A DNA stretch of 64,000 nt from Marasmius tenuissimus. Its lineage: Eukaryota; Basidiomycota; Agaricomycetes; Agaricales; Marasmiaceae. The stretch's first letter is position 1, and each line of letters begins with the position of its first letter. The stretch lies in assembly GCA_029532415.1 (NCBI GenBank), contig JAQOTA010000014.1, forward strand, positions 124,001 through 188,000, read 5' to 3'. Below are positions 1 to 12,532 of this stretch, in pieces. The notes beneath the pieces are model-generated. The model made no database searches. It was not told where the DNA came from and saw only the letters and a program-made list of their open reading frames with translations. The position numbers and the translations under genes are program-made.

Positions 1-761
1 TTCGACGCACATCATCCAAGTTCATTGAATTATTACGCACTCGAGGACCTTCGAAGATGTGGTGGTGCCTTCGAATCAGTGTCGGGTGCCCTCTGTAGAC
101 AATATTCTACTTAGCTAGTTGAGAGCTTGTCGATCTACTTGTCCATACTACTCTCGATGCCTCACTTATCCTGCATGCGACCATTCCCATACTTGACATT
201 GCCCGCTGCTCTACTAATATAGTTGCTACTTCTGTATTCGAGAATATACTATAGACTTTGATCATATCAATCGCGAATCGCTGCCAGGTGGATTGACGGC
301 GGGGGAATATCCATATCTTTGGGAAGTAAAGTGTTGAGGGCTATGGTGAGAGGGCGTCCACGGTCCAACAGGTCGTTCAGTCCATTTTTGCCTAGTCGCA
401 GCAGTGTCAATTCGTGTAAGGTCTGCAGCTCTAGACTTAGACAGAGGAGGCCGTCGCCCAGCGGCTTGTCAACTCTATCTCATCAATTCCAAGACTCAAG
501 CTCTTTGTACAAATTTCAATTGACAAGCAAAGGTAGATTGGGGAATTGCAAGTAATATTCGTTGTCTACAAGCAACGTGGGATTATGTATATACTCGAGT
601 GTTCTGGCTACAAGAAATTACAGTCCTAAGTCTATAGTTGAAGCAACAAGCTGATGAGAAGGCTATCGGGCGACATGAAACATACAATATCTCGCTGCGC
701 TTCACAAGGGGAGCAAGCGAGGCATCTCAAGAAAGTCGGGGATGGACCACAAGTTGGTCCC
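1..761. other. Gene-poor flank
   Basis: No reading frame here has convincing composition, splice structure or recognisable motifs. The short frames are Ser/Arg-rich and unspliced. It lies downstream of the minus-strand gene that ends at 762 and probably holds that gene's 3' flank. Confidence 0.5.
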
Positions 762-3700
762 CTATTGCTGTTGCCCAGACCCTCCCGCTGACGACTGGGG
801 TTGAGCAGCAAGGGAGTTATAATACTCCTGCATTTTGAGCTGCTGCTCTAGCGTCATCGAGGCCCAAGGAGGTAGCGTTGGTGACACCCCCATATAGGCG
901 CCCTGCATCATCGGGCTTGGGTTTGTGCCTGGGGGAAATGCCATAGGGTTCTGAGAATGAGGGTGAGGGTAGGCTTGTTGCGGTAGATACGCGGGATATT
1001 GCCAGTACGGGGAATGGGAGAATGTCCCTTGGTGAGGCTGGAGGTGATGTGATGGTGGTCCGGCGACAGCAGTGCCCGGAGGATGTTGAATAGTCAGGAG
1101 AGGAACCAGTGGAGGGGATGAAGATGTTCCTTGCTGAAGCGATGGTGGTCCGACGACAACGTTCGAGGTGGGAGCCGATGGAGGTAGTTGGTGAAGGAGC
1201 ATCGTTGGCATCGGTTGCACTACTGCAAGTGGTGCGTGTGCACTAGGAGTGGGCGGTGCCGGCGAGATGTTGGGTTTCTTCTTCTTTGCCGAAGATATTT
1301 CCTCAGCTGCCTGTGCTGGACGCTTGGTCGAAAGATTGAGTGGCTTGAAGTCGCCATCCTTCAAGTCATCCATTGTGAGTTTCTGAGGCGGGGCCGGCTT
1401 CATTGACGACGCTGCAGCTGTAGCGAGCTGAGCAGCTCGGAACTCGGATGTGGGCTTAGGACCAGGCTCCTGACCAGACGGCGATTCCGTAGCGGCTACA
1501 ACGTATCGTATTAGCATAGAATTTGTGGGTTAGAATAGCAGAAGCGATGTACCTTTAGCCTGAGGCTGCTCTGATGGGCCAGCAGTAGTCGCTGTTACGC
1601 CAGCGGACCGAGTCAATGGCTGGTTTCGAGTCCGTCGATGTGCCTTTGATGGCGACGTCGTGCTCATCATGCTCCCTTTGTATACGTGTCGTTGAGTATC
1701 CGGGGAAGACTAACAAATAAACTTAGGCGACGTACCGGACAACATCTCATCGCTATCCTCGATTGTTTCCGCGGAGCAGATCTTACTCCGAGCACCTGTC
1801 GAGTTGATGTTATTAGATGGGTATGAAGTATGTGAATTAAGGAGAGAGCAATGATACCTTTAGTCTTTTTTGGCGGAGGTGGCTGTCCTTGGCCCTTCTT
1901 TGCTCGAGGAGTTGGTGCCTCATCCTCCGTTCCTGAGGTCGACGATGCCAGTTCGTCAAACTCATCGTTGTCGACCCTGGCGTTCTTCTTGCAAACTCGA
2001 AGACCAGCTTTTTGAGGGGATGGTGTGGATGGTGCAGACGTCGAACCGACAGCGATGTCCACATCTTCGGTCTTAAAGTGGACCGTCTTCTTGGGTTTCA
2101 GGAGGTCTTTTAGTTCGGAAAAGAGGACCTTGATCTTCTCCCCACCTTCGTTGGGGGTGGTAATGAGGATGGGCATGCGATCGTGTTCGAGGTCTAACAA
2201 GCACTAAGTATTTGCACCATGTCGTGGGATGCGAACATGGCTTACCTGTGCTGGTAACTCTCGAAAACCCGAGCCGGTATTCCAAACCCTTAGGTTCTAT
2301 GCATGCCTAGATAATGAGGTCTTGATCCTCCTTCGACATACTTTTGATTCCGCGGGTACGCTCGTTTGGTGGTAACTTGAGGAGTGACCAGGGGTAGTTC
2401 GCGTCTGGAGGGTATCCAGTGATTTGAATGCCATCCTGAAGACACTGTTCGACGAGTGTTGCCCAGTAGAGCGCATTGCCCTTTTTGCTGAAGGAACCAA
2501 TGTCTTCCGCTGTGACCAAAATGATTAGAGCAATGGAGAATATGATGGAATGAAACATACCGATGCGGCCCTTGACCAATATGAGGACATCGTGCCTCTC
2601 CTTTGATTTGGTGTTGGCGGCTGACGAAGTCGGCTTAACAATCTTCGTTGACCCACTACCTGGTGGAGCGCTGTTGACGTTTGCGGGACCCTTGGGAATA
2701 TCTCTTCCAACCTCAAGTTCATCTATGCCACGCCCAGTAAGAGTCAAACCTCTCTCACAAGCTATTGCAGCGAGCTGGTTATTTGTGTAGGTCACAGCAA
2801 CACCATCGCTGTGAATGTGAAAGTTATTAGTCGATCGACGCTCAATAATGAAATTGAACTTACGTTACGTGTGCTTTAAACATCGATTGCAAAGGTATGT
2901 CCGTGAATAAGAAGCCAATATTCGCGAACTGGAAAAAGAAGTCAGGATTCAACGTTCACGGCTGTTGGTTGTCGACTCACCCCCCGACTCTCACCGAGCT
3001 GGACAATGTGCGAGAGCTCCTGGTCAGTGCCAATGATACCACCGGTCATTAGGCAATACATGTATATCGAATGCTTGTTGCATAGTGTCTTCGCCTACAA
3101 CAATCAGTGAGTCCAGGCCGTCAAAAGTGATTGACAAACTACTGACCAAATTAGTAACCTGGCTAATGGCCGTATTGAAGATCCGCTTTCTTGAGCCCTT
3201 GGTCTGGGTGGTTTCAACCTCATGGGCATTGTGCCAAAATGCAAGGATGACCTTGGCGTCGTCTGTTCCGTGCTCTGCCATGAAGCTATAGTATGCTGTC
3301 TTGATCTGCGTTGGCGTAGTAGCTGACTTGGGTCCTGTCAAACGGATATTGTTTTCAGAGATATGCCATGTAGTTCAGGGCGGCGCTCGTTGTACTCACC
3401 AGAATGGGGGCATGAGGTGTCGACCAGTCTCGCCACTATTTCCCTCTCGAAATTATGGTCGTCAAGTGCAAACGGCTGGAATTTATTCCAGGTATTGATA
3501 TCCCGCTGGCCCTTCAATGTCTTGTTGATGAAGTTGTGGATGTACTGGACTGTCAGCCCCGTGGAGTCGGAGAGGGCTTGTACCTTCTCGTCAAACTCAG
3601 TACATAGAGCTTCAAGGGCATGAAGGTCTTCCTGAGAGGGTCTTCCGCCGCTGCTGGCTGCTCGGGATTGAAGTCGAATGTCACTGACACTCTGCAAACT

Positions 3701-4435
3701 AGAGGGCTGAACAGAGGTCACATCGATGGCCATATCGGCAACAGACACTGCTGATACAGCCTCCGAGACAGAGACAGTCGATGGAGAAGAGTGATTCGAG
3801 GTTGATGGCGCATCAACGACAGGCATTGGTAGTGCGCCAGCGACCGCAGTAGATGCCGAAGGAGCAGTCGAAACAGGCTGAGTTGGAGGGAGGGGTTGGA
3901 TAGGCGGCAAAACTGACTGCATACCCGGTGAATAGTGAGCGCTGGGGTGAGCACCGGGGTGATAGCCAGGGTAGGGATAAGGATAGAGAGTGTAGCCACC
4001 AACACCAGGAGCAGGATTGCTGAGCAGACCTGGAGAGACTGAGTAGGTATTCAACGAGGCCGGATTGTTGTACGGGCCCGGAGAGTCTGCGCGCATATGG
4101 GTGTGGGTAGCAGGGCCGGCAATGAGCTGCTGCTCTGCTCTCTGTTCTGCGACGCGCCTGATTGAAGGATCGGCATTGGCCGTCGGTTGGAACACGCGTT
4201 TTCTAGGTGAAGCAAGAGGTGTCGAGGTTCCGCTGATCGACGCCGATGACTGTTCTGCTAGTTGTTGTTGAAGCTGTTGTTGCCGTTCAGTTTCCTCAGC
4301 TTCGACTCGATTTGCAACCTCAACCTCCTCCGGGGAAAGGTCTCCGAACGAGTAGGTGGGTGAGAGACGAGTGGTCTACATGGTGGGGCGTAAGCCAGGT
4401 GTTGTTGACTCAATGAGGTTCGAAAAACTGACCAT
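762..4435 (-). CDS. Unrecognised multi-exon nuclear-type protein with an in-frame TAG
   Basis: Function unknown. A coherent minus-strand chain starts with an ATG that stands alone in exon 1 (4435-4433). A 57-nt intron follows, then a long exon from 4375 rich in Gln, Pro and Ser (for example TTRLSPTYSFGDLSPEEVEV). Later exons join cleanly by GT-AG: the junctions near 3400/3342, 3163/3110 and 3002 keep phase and give ISQVTNL-AKTLCNKHSIYMY and GIIGTDQELSHIVQ. A central compact region (about 2800-2300) contains ILVKGRIG and SLLKLPPNERTRG. The C-terminal part (2200-762) is low-complexity, with Lys-rich patches (AKKKK) and a Pro/Gln-rich tail ending at 762, suggesting a nuclear protein. Oddity: an in-frame TAG at 2309-2307 interrupts otherwise coding sequence (DLII, then ACIEPKGLEYRLGF). 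It may be a pseudogene, a CAG to TAG change, or a misread splice. Exon boundaries in the 3' half are approximate. Confidence 0.55.
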
Positions 4436-5086
4436 TGATACTCTCTTTGGACCTTCGTTCAAGGCGCAACAAAGATGGGAGAAGGGAGACAAGGAGAGAG
4501 AAAAAAGTTGAAAAACGCGTTGCCTTAAAAAGGAAGGGCAATTTGTTTGGTTGAGCGGAAGTAAATCCACGTCAAATAAGCGTTGTGAATGCTACAACGA
4601 GGCAAAACGCTAGTGCACACAAATGTCGCAGGCTCGCAGCCGTCGAAAGGATTTGAAAGGATGTTCGAAGAGTGTTCAGAGAGTGTTCGGAGTAAAATTG
4701 AAACCCAGTCGTGTAGAAATCTGAGATGAGACTTGAGAACTTGAAGAATGATCAGAGGTATAAAAGTCTTCATCTTCTTGAGCGTTGCACTTGGAGGTGA
4801 GTCGGTGGTTGAAGAGATGAAAGGAATACGCATGGGAGCCGTTGAGCTGGCAATGTTTGTCAAAATGTTTTCAACAAACATATGCCGGGCCGTGATTTCC
4901 ATGCCTTGGCGCTAGCGCTAATTTTCGCACACTTGCAAATATTAACGCCAGCAAATGGTGAAGATGGTAAGCGTAGTCGAGGTAATCAAGTTGTATGCTA
5001 GTAGCTACCTTGGGCTTCTCTGTAGCAGGCAGTTTGATATACGGTATAGTGAGTGGACGAAATCGTAAAAGGTACCACAAATAAAC
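4436..5086. other. Intergenic, upstream of the 762-4435 gene
   Basis: No supported gene. The minus-strand frames are Ser/Thr/Leu-rich without splice logic. The stretch lies between the start of one minus-strand gene and the stop of the next, so it should contain the promoter of the 762-4435 gene. Confidence 0.45.
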
Positions 5087-5909
5087 CTATTCATCCAAAG
5101 ACCGTATGTATACGCGAGCATGGGGACGATTGAGCCAGCATTGCACAACCTTGTCCTGATACAGTAGCTTGCCCTGTGTATGTCGAGTCTCCAACAAGTT
5201 ATTTCCCTCTAGAACTGCGATCTCCATATCGTCAATGCACTGGATGAAGTACCGGATCCGTTTCGTTAACCGTCGACATTCATTCCATTCTTTCTTAGCT
5301 CCGTATTCGTTCAGAATCGCGTTTCCAATCTTGGCAACGGCGTTAGTCATGCTGCTGAAGAGCTTGAAAGGTAGCTCAATCAGAGATTTCTCAGGCTGAG
5401 GTTTGCAAGATGTCCAGGCTTGATATTCGTGGTACAACCAGTCAAAGTACGACTGTTTTGCGGACTGCTGTAGCTCTTTGTTGATACTCTGTTCGAGGCT
5501 ACGAAGTCGGTCAAGGGAGTGCCTGGTGAGGAAGCATCTGAGCCCAAACAGACGTAGAATTATGAACTGGCGCACGATTGATGTTCTTCAGCAGCCCTAG
5601 CCTCCCATGAAGCCCTCTTCTCCTCCTCATTTCTATCTTTCCGTGCTTTGCAACGACGTGTTCTAATAGTGCTCAGTAAGACACAGCTATGGATAGTACT
5701 GTTAGTACTGTGGTAGACATACCGATCATGACTATGGTGTGCACGCTTCTTCAATAGAATAGTTTCTCGATGACTGAACCTAGGGCTCAGTATTCCAAGA
5801 CCTCTCTATGGTCGTATAAAGCACCTCACCGAGCGTAGTAGGCCTTGTGCTTATTGCGGGTAGCCTGTTCCTGTTCTGCTTTGGTTTTGTGTTGTCGCCG
5901 GGTGGGCAT
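5087..5909 (-). CDS. Unrecognised small basic plus alpha-helical protein
   Basis: I do not recognise the family. The likely start is the ATG at 5909-5907, giving a basic N-terminus (MPTRRQHKTKAEQEQATRN). Short exons follow, separated by plausible introns near 5830-5782 (gtgaggtgc...ccctag) and 5724-5665 (gtatgtcta...tattag). A charged linker (RKDRNEEEKRASWEARAA) precedes the last long exon (about 5575-5087). That exon encodes a helix-rich region (KQSYFDWLYHEYQAWTSC, then AVAKIGNAILNEYGAKKEW) and ends SLDE before the stop. The join between linker and last exon is unresolved because it needs a frame change. The basic start and helical body resemble small lineage-specific agaricomycete genes, but no function can be assigned. 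Confidence 0.4.
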
Positions 5910-6253
5910 GATGACGGAAGATGGTCAAGCCTGGACGCGACTAGTTATTATTGACTCGACAAACCCGTCTGACTTGAGTGTGTGTTACGACCATTTCAAA
6001 AAATCTGTTTTTTTTCTAGTATATACATGACCATGTTCCGATAGCTTTGGCAACGTTCAATTGACGAAATATACCCGTAGGCCAGCAGGGTAAAAAAAAC
6101 ATATGCTCCAAGGACGCCGAACTGGGATTCGGCAACTCCCGACTACTGCACAAGCCCAGTGTTTAAGCTTTGAACCCAATTCTCAAATCAACACCACCAC
6201 AGACAATCGACCAAAGCTCCAGTACAGTTCTATTTGGTGCTTCAGAGGCTGCG
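5910..6253. other. Divergent intergenic region
   Basis: Lies between the minus-strand start at 5909 and the plus-strand start at 6254, so it probably holds two divergent promoters. No clear TATA box or repeat was seen. Confidence 0.4.
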
Positions 6254-7053
6254 ATGGAGGTAAATGGTGAGTCTATTCGCAGAACTACGATGGGTTTAGT
6301 ACTTATACCGCATTGATCAACAGATCGGTTGTCGGATATGTCAGATTCCGAAACCATGTGCTCCGACTCGGAAACTTGCGTGTCTGACACGGAGACCGTG
6401 GTTGACGACCTTATCTTTCCCACCAGTATCGTCAATGATGACATTTCCACCCGTTTCATTGACAACTCCACTCCATACCTTTCTCGAAAACGCTACGAAG
6501 ACCACGATGAATTCAAAAAGAAAAATCCACAAGCGCGGCCCCTCCTTCCACCACCTGCTTCAATTGAGTTTTCGTTTCGTAACTTTACTGCTACCCTCGG
6601 TCATGCATATTTGGTCGCTCAACATACCCCCATCTCTCGCACCAAGAAGGGATCCGCTGCTGAGTTCAGAGCTATAGCCGAGAAGTTGAAAATCAGGTTT
6701 AGCCTGTCGGTTCCGGAATACAGAGAGGCAATGGGTAACGAGCTCGAAGTCAAGCGGATGCTGCTTACGTGCGTGCAGAAATGGACTGAGCGTTGGGAAG
6801 AGCCACCTGCGGGGGCCAGCAAGAAATTGTTGTATAATGTATGTGCTACTACATCTTCATCGAAACGGGTCTATTCACTGAATGATCTGTGCAGGACCTC
6901 ATCAAATTCATCTGTATTGCTGCTCAAGAAAGAAGGGTTGAAGACCAGGAGATGAAGAAATATGGGATAGAGGCCTTCGCATACGCTGAGGCAGACTGGC
7001 GTGAAGCTATGGCGAAAGACCTTGTTGCGAGCAGATGGGCTGGGTGGAGATGA
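6254..7053 (+). CDS. Unrecognised three-exon acidic protein
   Basis: Function unknown. The start ATG at 6254 begins a 13-nt exon (MEVN). Intron 1 is 6267-6323 (gtgagt...caacag), exon 2 is 6324-6838, intron 2 is 6839-6894 (gtatgt...gtgcag), and the last exon runs to TGA at 7051-7053. Both introns are phase-correct and 56-57 nt long. The N-terminus is a Ser/Asp/Glu repeat of the type SDSET (MSDSETMCSDSETCVSDTET). A globular region follows (SIEFSFRNFTATLGHAYLVA, then KLKIRFSLSVPEYREAMGNE), and the C-terminus is helical (AFAYAEADWREAMAKDLVAS). It faces tail-to-tail with the KDZ element ending at 7217. The clean splicing makes it a believable gene; alternative starts downstream within exon 2 are possible. 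Confidence 0.65.
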
Positions 7054-7216
7054 TCTGATCTTTTCTTGTTGTGTAGCCTCTGTGAACCTGTAACTGTCGC
7101 CAACTGTTGTCAGTGTAATTCTATCTACAAAGTCTTTTCCCTCATCTACTGGTCAAAGTGAGCACACGGAAGGTTTCGGCACACAGAACTTGGCTTTATT
7201 CGCACTGCATTGACTG

Positions 7217-10200
7217 CTACAAAGGAATGGTACGTATAAGTCGAGCAAGAAATTTCCGAAAATGAGGGATATTGTCTTCCGTTATAGTAGCGAAGTCGTA
7301 CCCGCGCACTAGAGTCGCAATGACCCAAAGCACCCAAACCCCACAGTCATGCGTGTTGTTCTGCAAACAACCAATTTGCAGTGGTTTTGCAATCCAACTC
7401 AATAAGACGAGGAGTGACAAGGAAACCGGAAGTCCCTGATCCTTCGCCAGGGTGGTCAATCGAGACACTACCCGTTGAATATCCTGGTGAGTGAACTGTC
7501 AGTAATGCGTAGGCTACACATTGAACGTTCTCACTGGTAACCACTCCGATAGAAGTGAGCGTTGCCCAAAGCTGTCGAACAGGTGGATTTCCTCGGTATC
7601 CACCCTGACCACAGCCAATGCCCAATGGTGTGCTGTCTGGTCGTGAATAGGTAAGATCCAGACTGGTTTCCTCCAGTATTGCGTCCCACGGTTGTATTGC
7701 CAGGCGGCATCGGTTGACGAGTCGGTGTTTCGAAGAAGCTGGGGAATTACATGTGATGAGAGGATTGCACATTCAACATCTTGGGTTTGGAATGCCTGTT
7801 GAAGGAGAACGGCGCAACCATTCACAAGCTCATCATCTAGCCAACGGTCCGAGCAGTCGATACATGCAAGTTGTACGGTGCCAAAAGTATACTCGAGGCG
7901 CGAAGTCGACCGAATGGATCGAGGTGAACTCCAAGCCCCGCAATTACTGATGAAAGGGTACCGTTTCACCCCAGCCCATAATGTCGCGTCTGTTCGGAGG
8001 GTTTCCTAGTCCAACCATAGGAATTAGTACCAATGACACACACAGAAAAATCATAGACCTACCGGGATCTCCCAAACAAGACGAAGCATATCCTCTGCAT
8101 CATCGAGACTCGTGTTGTCGTCGATGACGTCCTGAAGCGCTATACGCTTGCCAACAATCTCTACTTCGTCATCCCCATCCTCCTCATTATTTTCATCGGA
8201 TTTTCTATCATCGCAGAATGAGCCCTCCGGTCCGACAGCAGTTCTATGTGTGGGACTGATACCGGGATCAACGAAGTCATGAGAAGTCATATATGGAGGG
8301 TTCGAATGTGTGCTGCCGCCATCAATGCCCGGAGTAGAAGGAGCCGCTGGAGTATTGGCTTGGGCCTGAAGCGTTGGCGTTGGATATGTTGCTGAGGGCG
8401 AGGCAAGCCATTGGTCGACCAGTCGTACCTGATCGCGGAACACAGCGACAGGTATAAACGGGTTCGACCAACTGTCAACGAGTGACAGGTGGTCCTCGAG
8501 CATCAGCCGAAGGATGGTGCGGTACTTCATGACTGGGAGTGTGTCAGAAGAAACAAAAGGAAGGAAGTCTAAGCCACATACAGTGTTGATCCTGAGACAT
8601 GTACCTCAATGCCTGGAGCTCGTCCCGGAACCAGTGGCAGATGTTCTCTGCCTCCGTCTGTAGGCGCACCCTCTCCTCGGCACAATGATCAAGCACAAGT
8701 ACGGCTCTGATCCCCTTTCAGATATCTTCGTCGACGAGCCATTTCGGCGGGACCGTGTTCTCACAGATCCAGACATCCTCCCAGAGATGAGACGTCTCCA
8801 TATCACAGAGAGTTCCAAGCTGCGTCGGGAGCTTCTTTGGTACCGGTACTCGATAATGAGGTCGGTGTTCCTCCTCGAGCTCTGTCACGTATTGGTTGAA
8901 TTTCCGTATCAAATTCTCGAAGGCAGTCTTGCGTCTTGCAATAGCCTCTCGAGTGACCTGGTGAGCTTTGGTACCTATCCAATGTGATTAGTCACTGGCC
9001 AGGGCACATAACCGCTCCATTTACCCACCTAGTGCCTCGTGCATGCCACCGACGGCCATGTCCAGTTTGTCCCACTCGAAGAAGCTCCCTATAGCCTTCT
9101 TCCGAATTGTAAGCTTGAGGTCTCGTGCGAGGATGAGTTTGTGGAGGTATTCGAGGGGTAGGTTCTGGAGCTCAGGGTATTCGTCGGTGATGTTGAGTGA
9201 TGAATACAATGCCTCAGCCTCCAACTTCAGCTTGCAGTGGGTCGCCTCAAGGTTCTGCAAGATGAACGTAGCATCGGCCGGTGGAAAATCCATCATTCGG
9301 ATAGCGGCTTTGGCCTCCGCAATCTCCTCCTCAAGAGCGTCAATCTGAGCTTGAAGTTGGAGGACTTTCTCCAATACCTTCTTGAGACGGGCTGGCACAA
9401 CTGTGAAGACTGAAATATGAGTAAATAAACCGTGTACCACAAAATATTACTCACGAGAGGGTGATGTTGACTGCGCTGCTCGCTGTGCGTCCCAATGCTC
9501 GCGAGGCTCTTCAACAGACATAGAGAGCTTACGGAGAGTCCGAACCGCTTCTCCCTCTTTTTTCTGAACGTTCTTGTGGATCTTGCGCCTCAGCCAGCTG
9601 CCCAAGTCCTCTCTGATATCCCTGGCTATCGCGTCACATTGCCGGTCCAACATCCATAAGCGTACGGCCCGCTGTTGAATTCTGTGAGTGTTCCGAACAA
9701 CATAAGATAAAGAAGATAGGATACTGACCGATGCGCGCCTTTCAAGCCCTATCAATTTTCGAAGTCGAGACCACAGGCATTCAGTTCCCTCGCCATCAGT
9801 AATACTGAGCCCTGGGCGCATCCTTGGGTTGTAGTGAAGTTGGCAATGCCATTGATGACCATAGGCATGTAGTAGGGCAGTGGCAAACTGTAGCCACAAT
9901 GCAATGCCCTCGGAGAAAAAGTCATACTAACAATGAAAGTTAAGAACGGGTAGAATCGGAAACGAGGAACGAACTCACCATGCAAGTACTTCGATCAAGA
10001 ACACATGCGATATCGTAGAGACCAACGACTGTGGCCAACAGTGGCAGCATCTGGAAGAGAGCTTCCAACAAGGCAACGGCATCCTTTTGTTGCTCTCCAG
10101 GTGTGTCGAAGTTACAAAGAGGGGGATGTCATGCCTACAGACAAGTGCCATTAGCCCATTTTTGTCGAATATGTCGTTCGGCTTTTTCTGGGAGTCCCCC

Positions 10201-11769
10201 TTCGCTGCTTTGTATGCATCTCTATCTGAGTCCACAACATCATCAGGCACAACGACCTCACAAGGTTTCGGAGGCCGTCCCCTTGCATCCGCCAGGCGTT
10301 CACTGACCGACTTAACGAAGTCCTTCGACAAAAACCGGACCGAGGAATGGAAGGGCTTGCCGTTGCCACCAGACTTGAGATGCCGGTGGTGGAAGTTGCC
10401 GTCAAGTGCAACGTGAATATCTCCTCCTCTAAAGCACAGTGAGCATGTATGCACAGCAGAGGGAAGAAAAAATAAACGTACTGCTGAAATGTCCGACCAA
10501 ACTCGGTCCCGCCAAAGCAAGCGGGGCACAACCGCTGAAGATAAGGGTGACAGGCTCCTGATTGCAGCGCAACAGGCTCGTTGGGTTGGGATGGTGGTGA
10601 TACAGTGGCGGCGGTCGTCGTCGTGGAAGGAGAGTGGGTGGCGGGTTGTGTCTGAGACGTGGAAGGTGCTGACACATTGACGCTCGGAGTAGAACTTGAG
10701 GTAGAACTCGAGGTAGTGGCACTTAATGTAGTACCTGAGGTAGTGATGGTTGACGAGGGAGGAGTAGCCGATGGGGGATTGAGTGTAGCTCTCGACGAAG
10801 ACACAATATTGAAGGCGTTAGAACGGGATAAGGGTGATGGGAGAGAAGTGATTGTATCAGGAAGCTTCGGCAGCATCCCCTTCAGGGAGTTGACCTTCTC
10901 GGTGACGTGCCTTTCGACGGCGACCACCAGTGCATCGTACCACTGGAGGGAGTGACCGAGAGCCCTACGAATAGGATCCTGCAAAGCCTCACCCTGCAAG
11001 CAATCTATGAGCGTTGGAAATGCAGAGAAACAGGAAGAAACATACGGTTGGGCTGCGAAGGCGGAAACCGCGACGCCTATAAACCATGGCCAAACCACCC
11101 ACAAGCGCTGTGACAGCATCCGATGAGAATTGGCACAAGGTTTGATAGAAGTCGAGAAGGGCAATAGAAATCGCCATCCGAGGCTGCGAAGGAGAGGTCG
11201 GAAACAGCCCGCGTGCGACAAGCACCTGGGAAAGGTTTTGGCATTGACAATGGTGAAAAGTCTTGACGCGGTGATCTGGAGATTGAAAGGTTAGTATCAC
11301 AAGGAGCAAAGCAGAAGGTAAGAGACACACAATCGAATGTAATGATCTGTATGTCTGCCTCCAAAATAATGCAGGAACCAGTGGTGCAAGAGCCGGGGCT
11401 GTCGAGTTCCCTCGAATAGCTCCCCACTGTCCTATCCCTGAATGCGAGGAGAGGTTGAACCAGCGTTGGTAGGAGTTCCTGCCACCGCTCAGCGACATCC
11501 TTCCGTGATCGCTTGGGCGGTGAAGCTGCAGTCGAAGGGGGTAGTGGATCCTCGAATTGATCCTCAATTGGTGCTGGTGAGCTGGCCGACAGATCCATGT
11601 CGTCGTCAAGGGCCTGTGGCATGTCCTCTTCATCAGTAACTTCGGCTGGAATGTTCGTGGCATCTGCTTTCGGGTCAGGTTGGCCGCTCGATGGTTCTTG
11701 AGACACGTCGTGGTCCAGTTTCACGACGGCTTTCGAGCGATTGCGCAAGCTTTCAAGTTGTGCCATCAT
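7217..11769 (-). pseudogene. KDZ-type transposase with C-terminal Ulp1-like protease, decayed
   Basis: Transposase of the Kyakuja-Dileera-Zisupton class. In order on the minus strand: an acidic start (MMAQLESLRNRSKAVVKL); a Cys/His patch (FHHCQCQNLSQVL) and CPACFGGTEF; the RNase H-fold core with HVALDGNFHHRH, GLYDIACVLDRS, HAYGHQWHCQ and DGEGTECLWS, carrying the expected acidic residues; a coiled-coil (QLQAQIDALEEEIAEAKAA); then a protease domain with WILPIHDQTAHHWALAVV (His), IHLFDSFG (Asp) and NNTHDCGVWVLW (Gln-Cys region), as in Ulp1/SENP C48 peptidases. About nine short GT-AG introns fit. Two lesions are visible: a frame change near 10120, between CRHDIPLF and CNFDTPGEQQ, and a TGA at 8720-8718 after LVDEDI, where Arg (CGA) is expected before KGIRA. 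Fusion of transposase and Ulp1 is known for basidiomycete KDZ elements. The element ends were not located. Confidence 0.85.
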
Positions 11770-12530
11770 ATTCTTCTTGCGTAAGGCTTCAACGTCGAAG
11801 GAGTATACCTCCTTGTTACTCTTCTTTCGTTTTTTTTGCGGGCTCGGGACAGATCAACCGAGGATTGCACGTTTCGCATTGCCCATCATGGGGACGCTCG
11901 AATTGGCCATGGAGGAGATGAAGGAGTATTAAAAGAGTGTTTATATTATATGCGAGACGTATGATATCGATACGAGAAGGAACGGATGGGTTTCGTTGGA
12001 TGGTGCGCGTCGAACGTGTCGACGGTGGTGGTGAGAGGCAACAGAGATGTGACGGCATCGCATGTATCGGTCCGTGTAAAGGCCTCTTAGGCCCCTTTCC
12101 CACGTACAAAGAACCCCCCCAATTAGGCCTTCCGCACCTGTCACAAGCGGTGCCTAAGGTGTGGCGGTCGAGATCAAGAAACAAGAAAACGTGATCAATG
12201 AAACAATGAAACAATTCAGATTGGCTGACTAATTGGTTTGCGGAGACGGGGGTCCGGCCCAGTATTCTGTCTCTCAAACCACGACGATCTCAACTAAGGA
12301 CTTGCGACACTCTCATTACCCATAGAGCCCAGGGACGAGCTAGTCGTCAGCATGATACCAAACCACGCCAAATTTTGTTCTCAAGCTCAAGAAAGGCCCA
12401 GAGTACAAGCAGGCCCTACTTTCGCCACCCACTCTCAGCCATTCTCTCGGTCTCGTCAAGTACACAGCACGCTTTGTATCCCACCTTCAACACGCCCGCG
12501 GCTTAGGCTGGCACCAGCAAAGCTATGTGG
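11770..12530. other. Upstream flank of the KDZ gene
   Basis: No gene supported. It contains a C-run (near 12113) and short inverted words (aggccttccgcacc against ggtgcctaaggtgtgg) that could belong to the end of the KDZ element. No terminal inverted repeat pairing with the 7-kb side was found. Confidence 0.35.
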
Positions 12531-12532
12531 AT

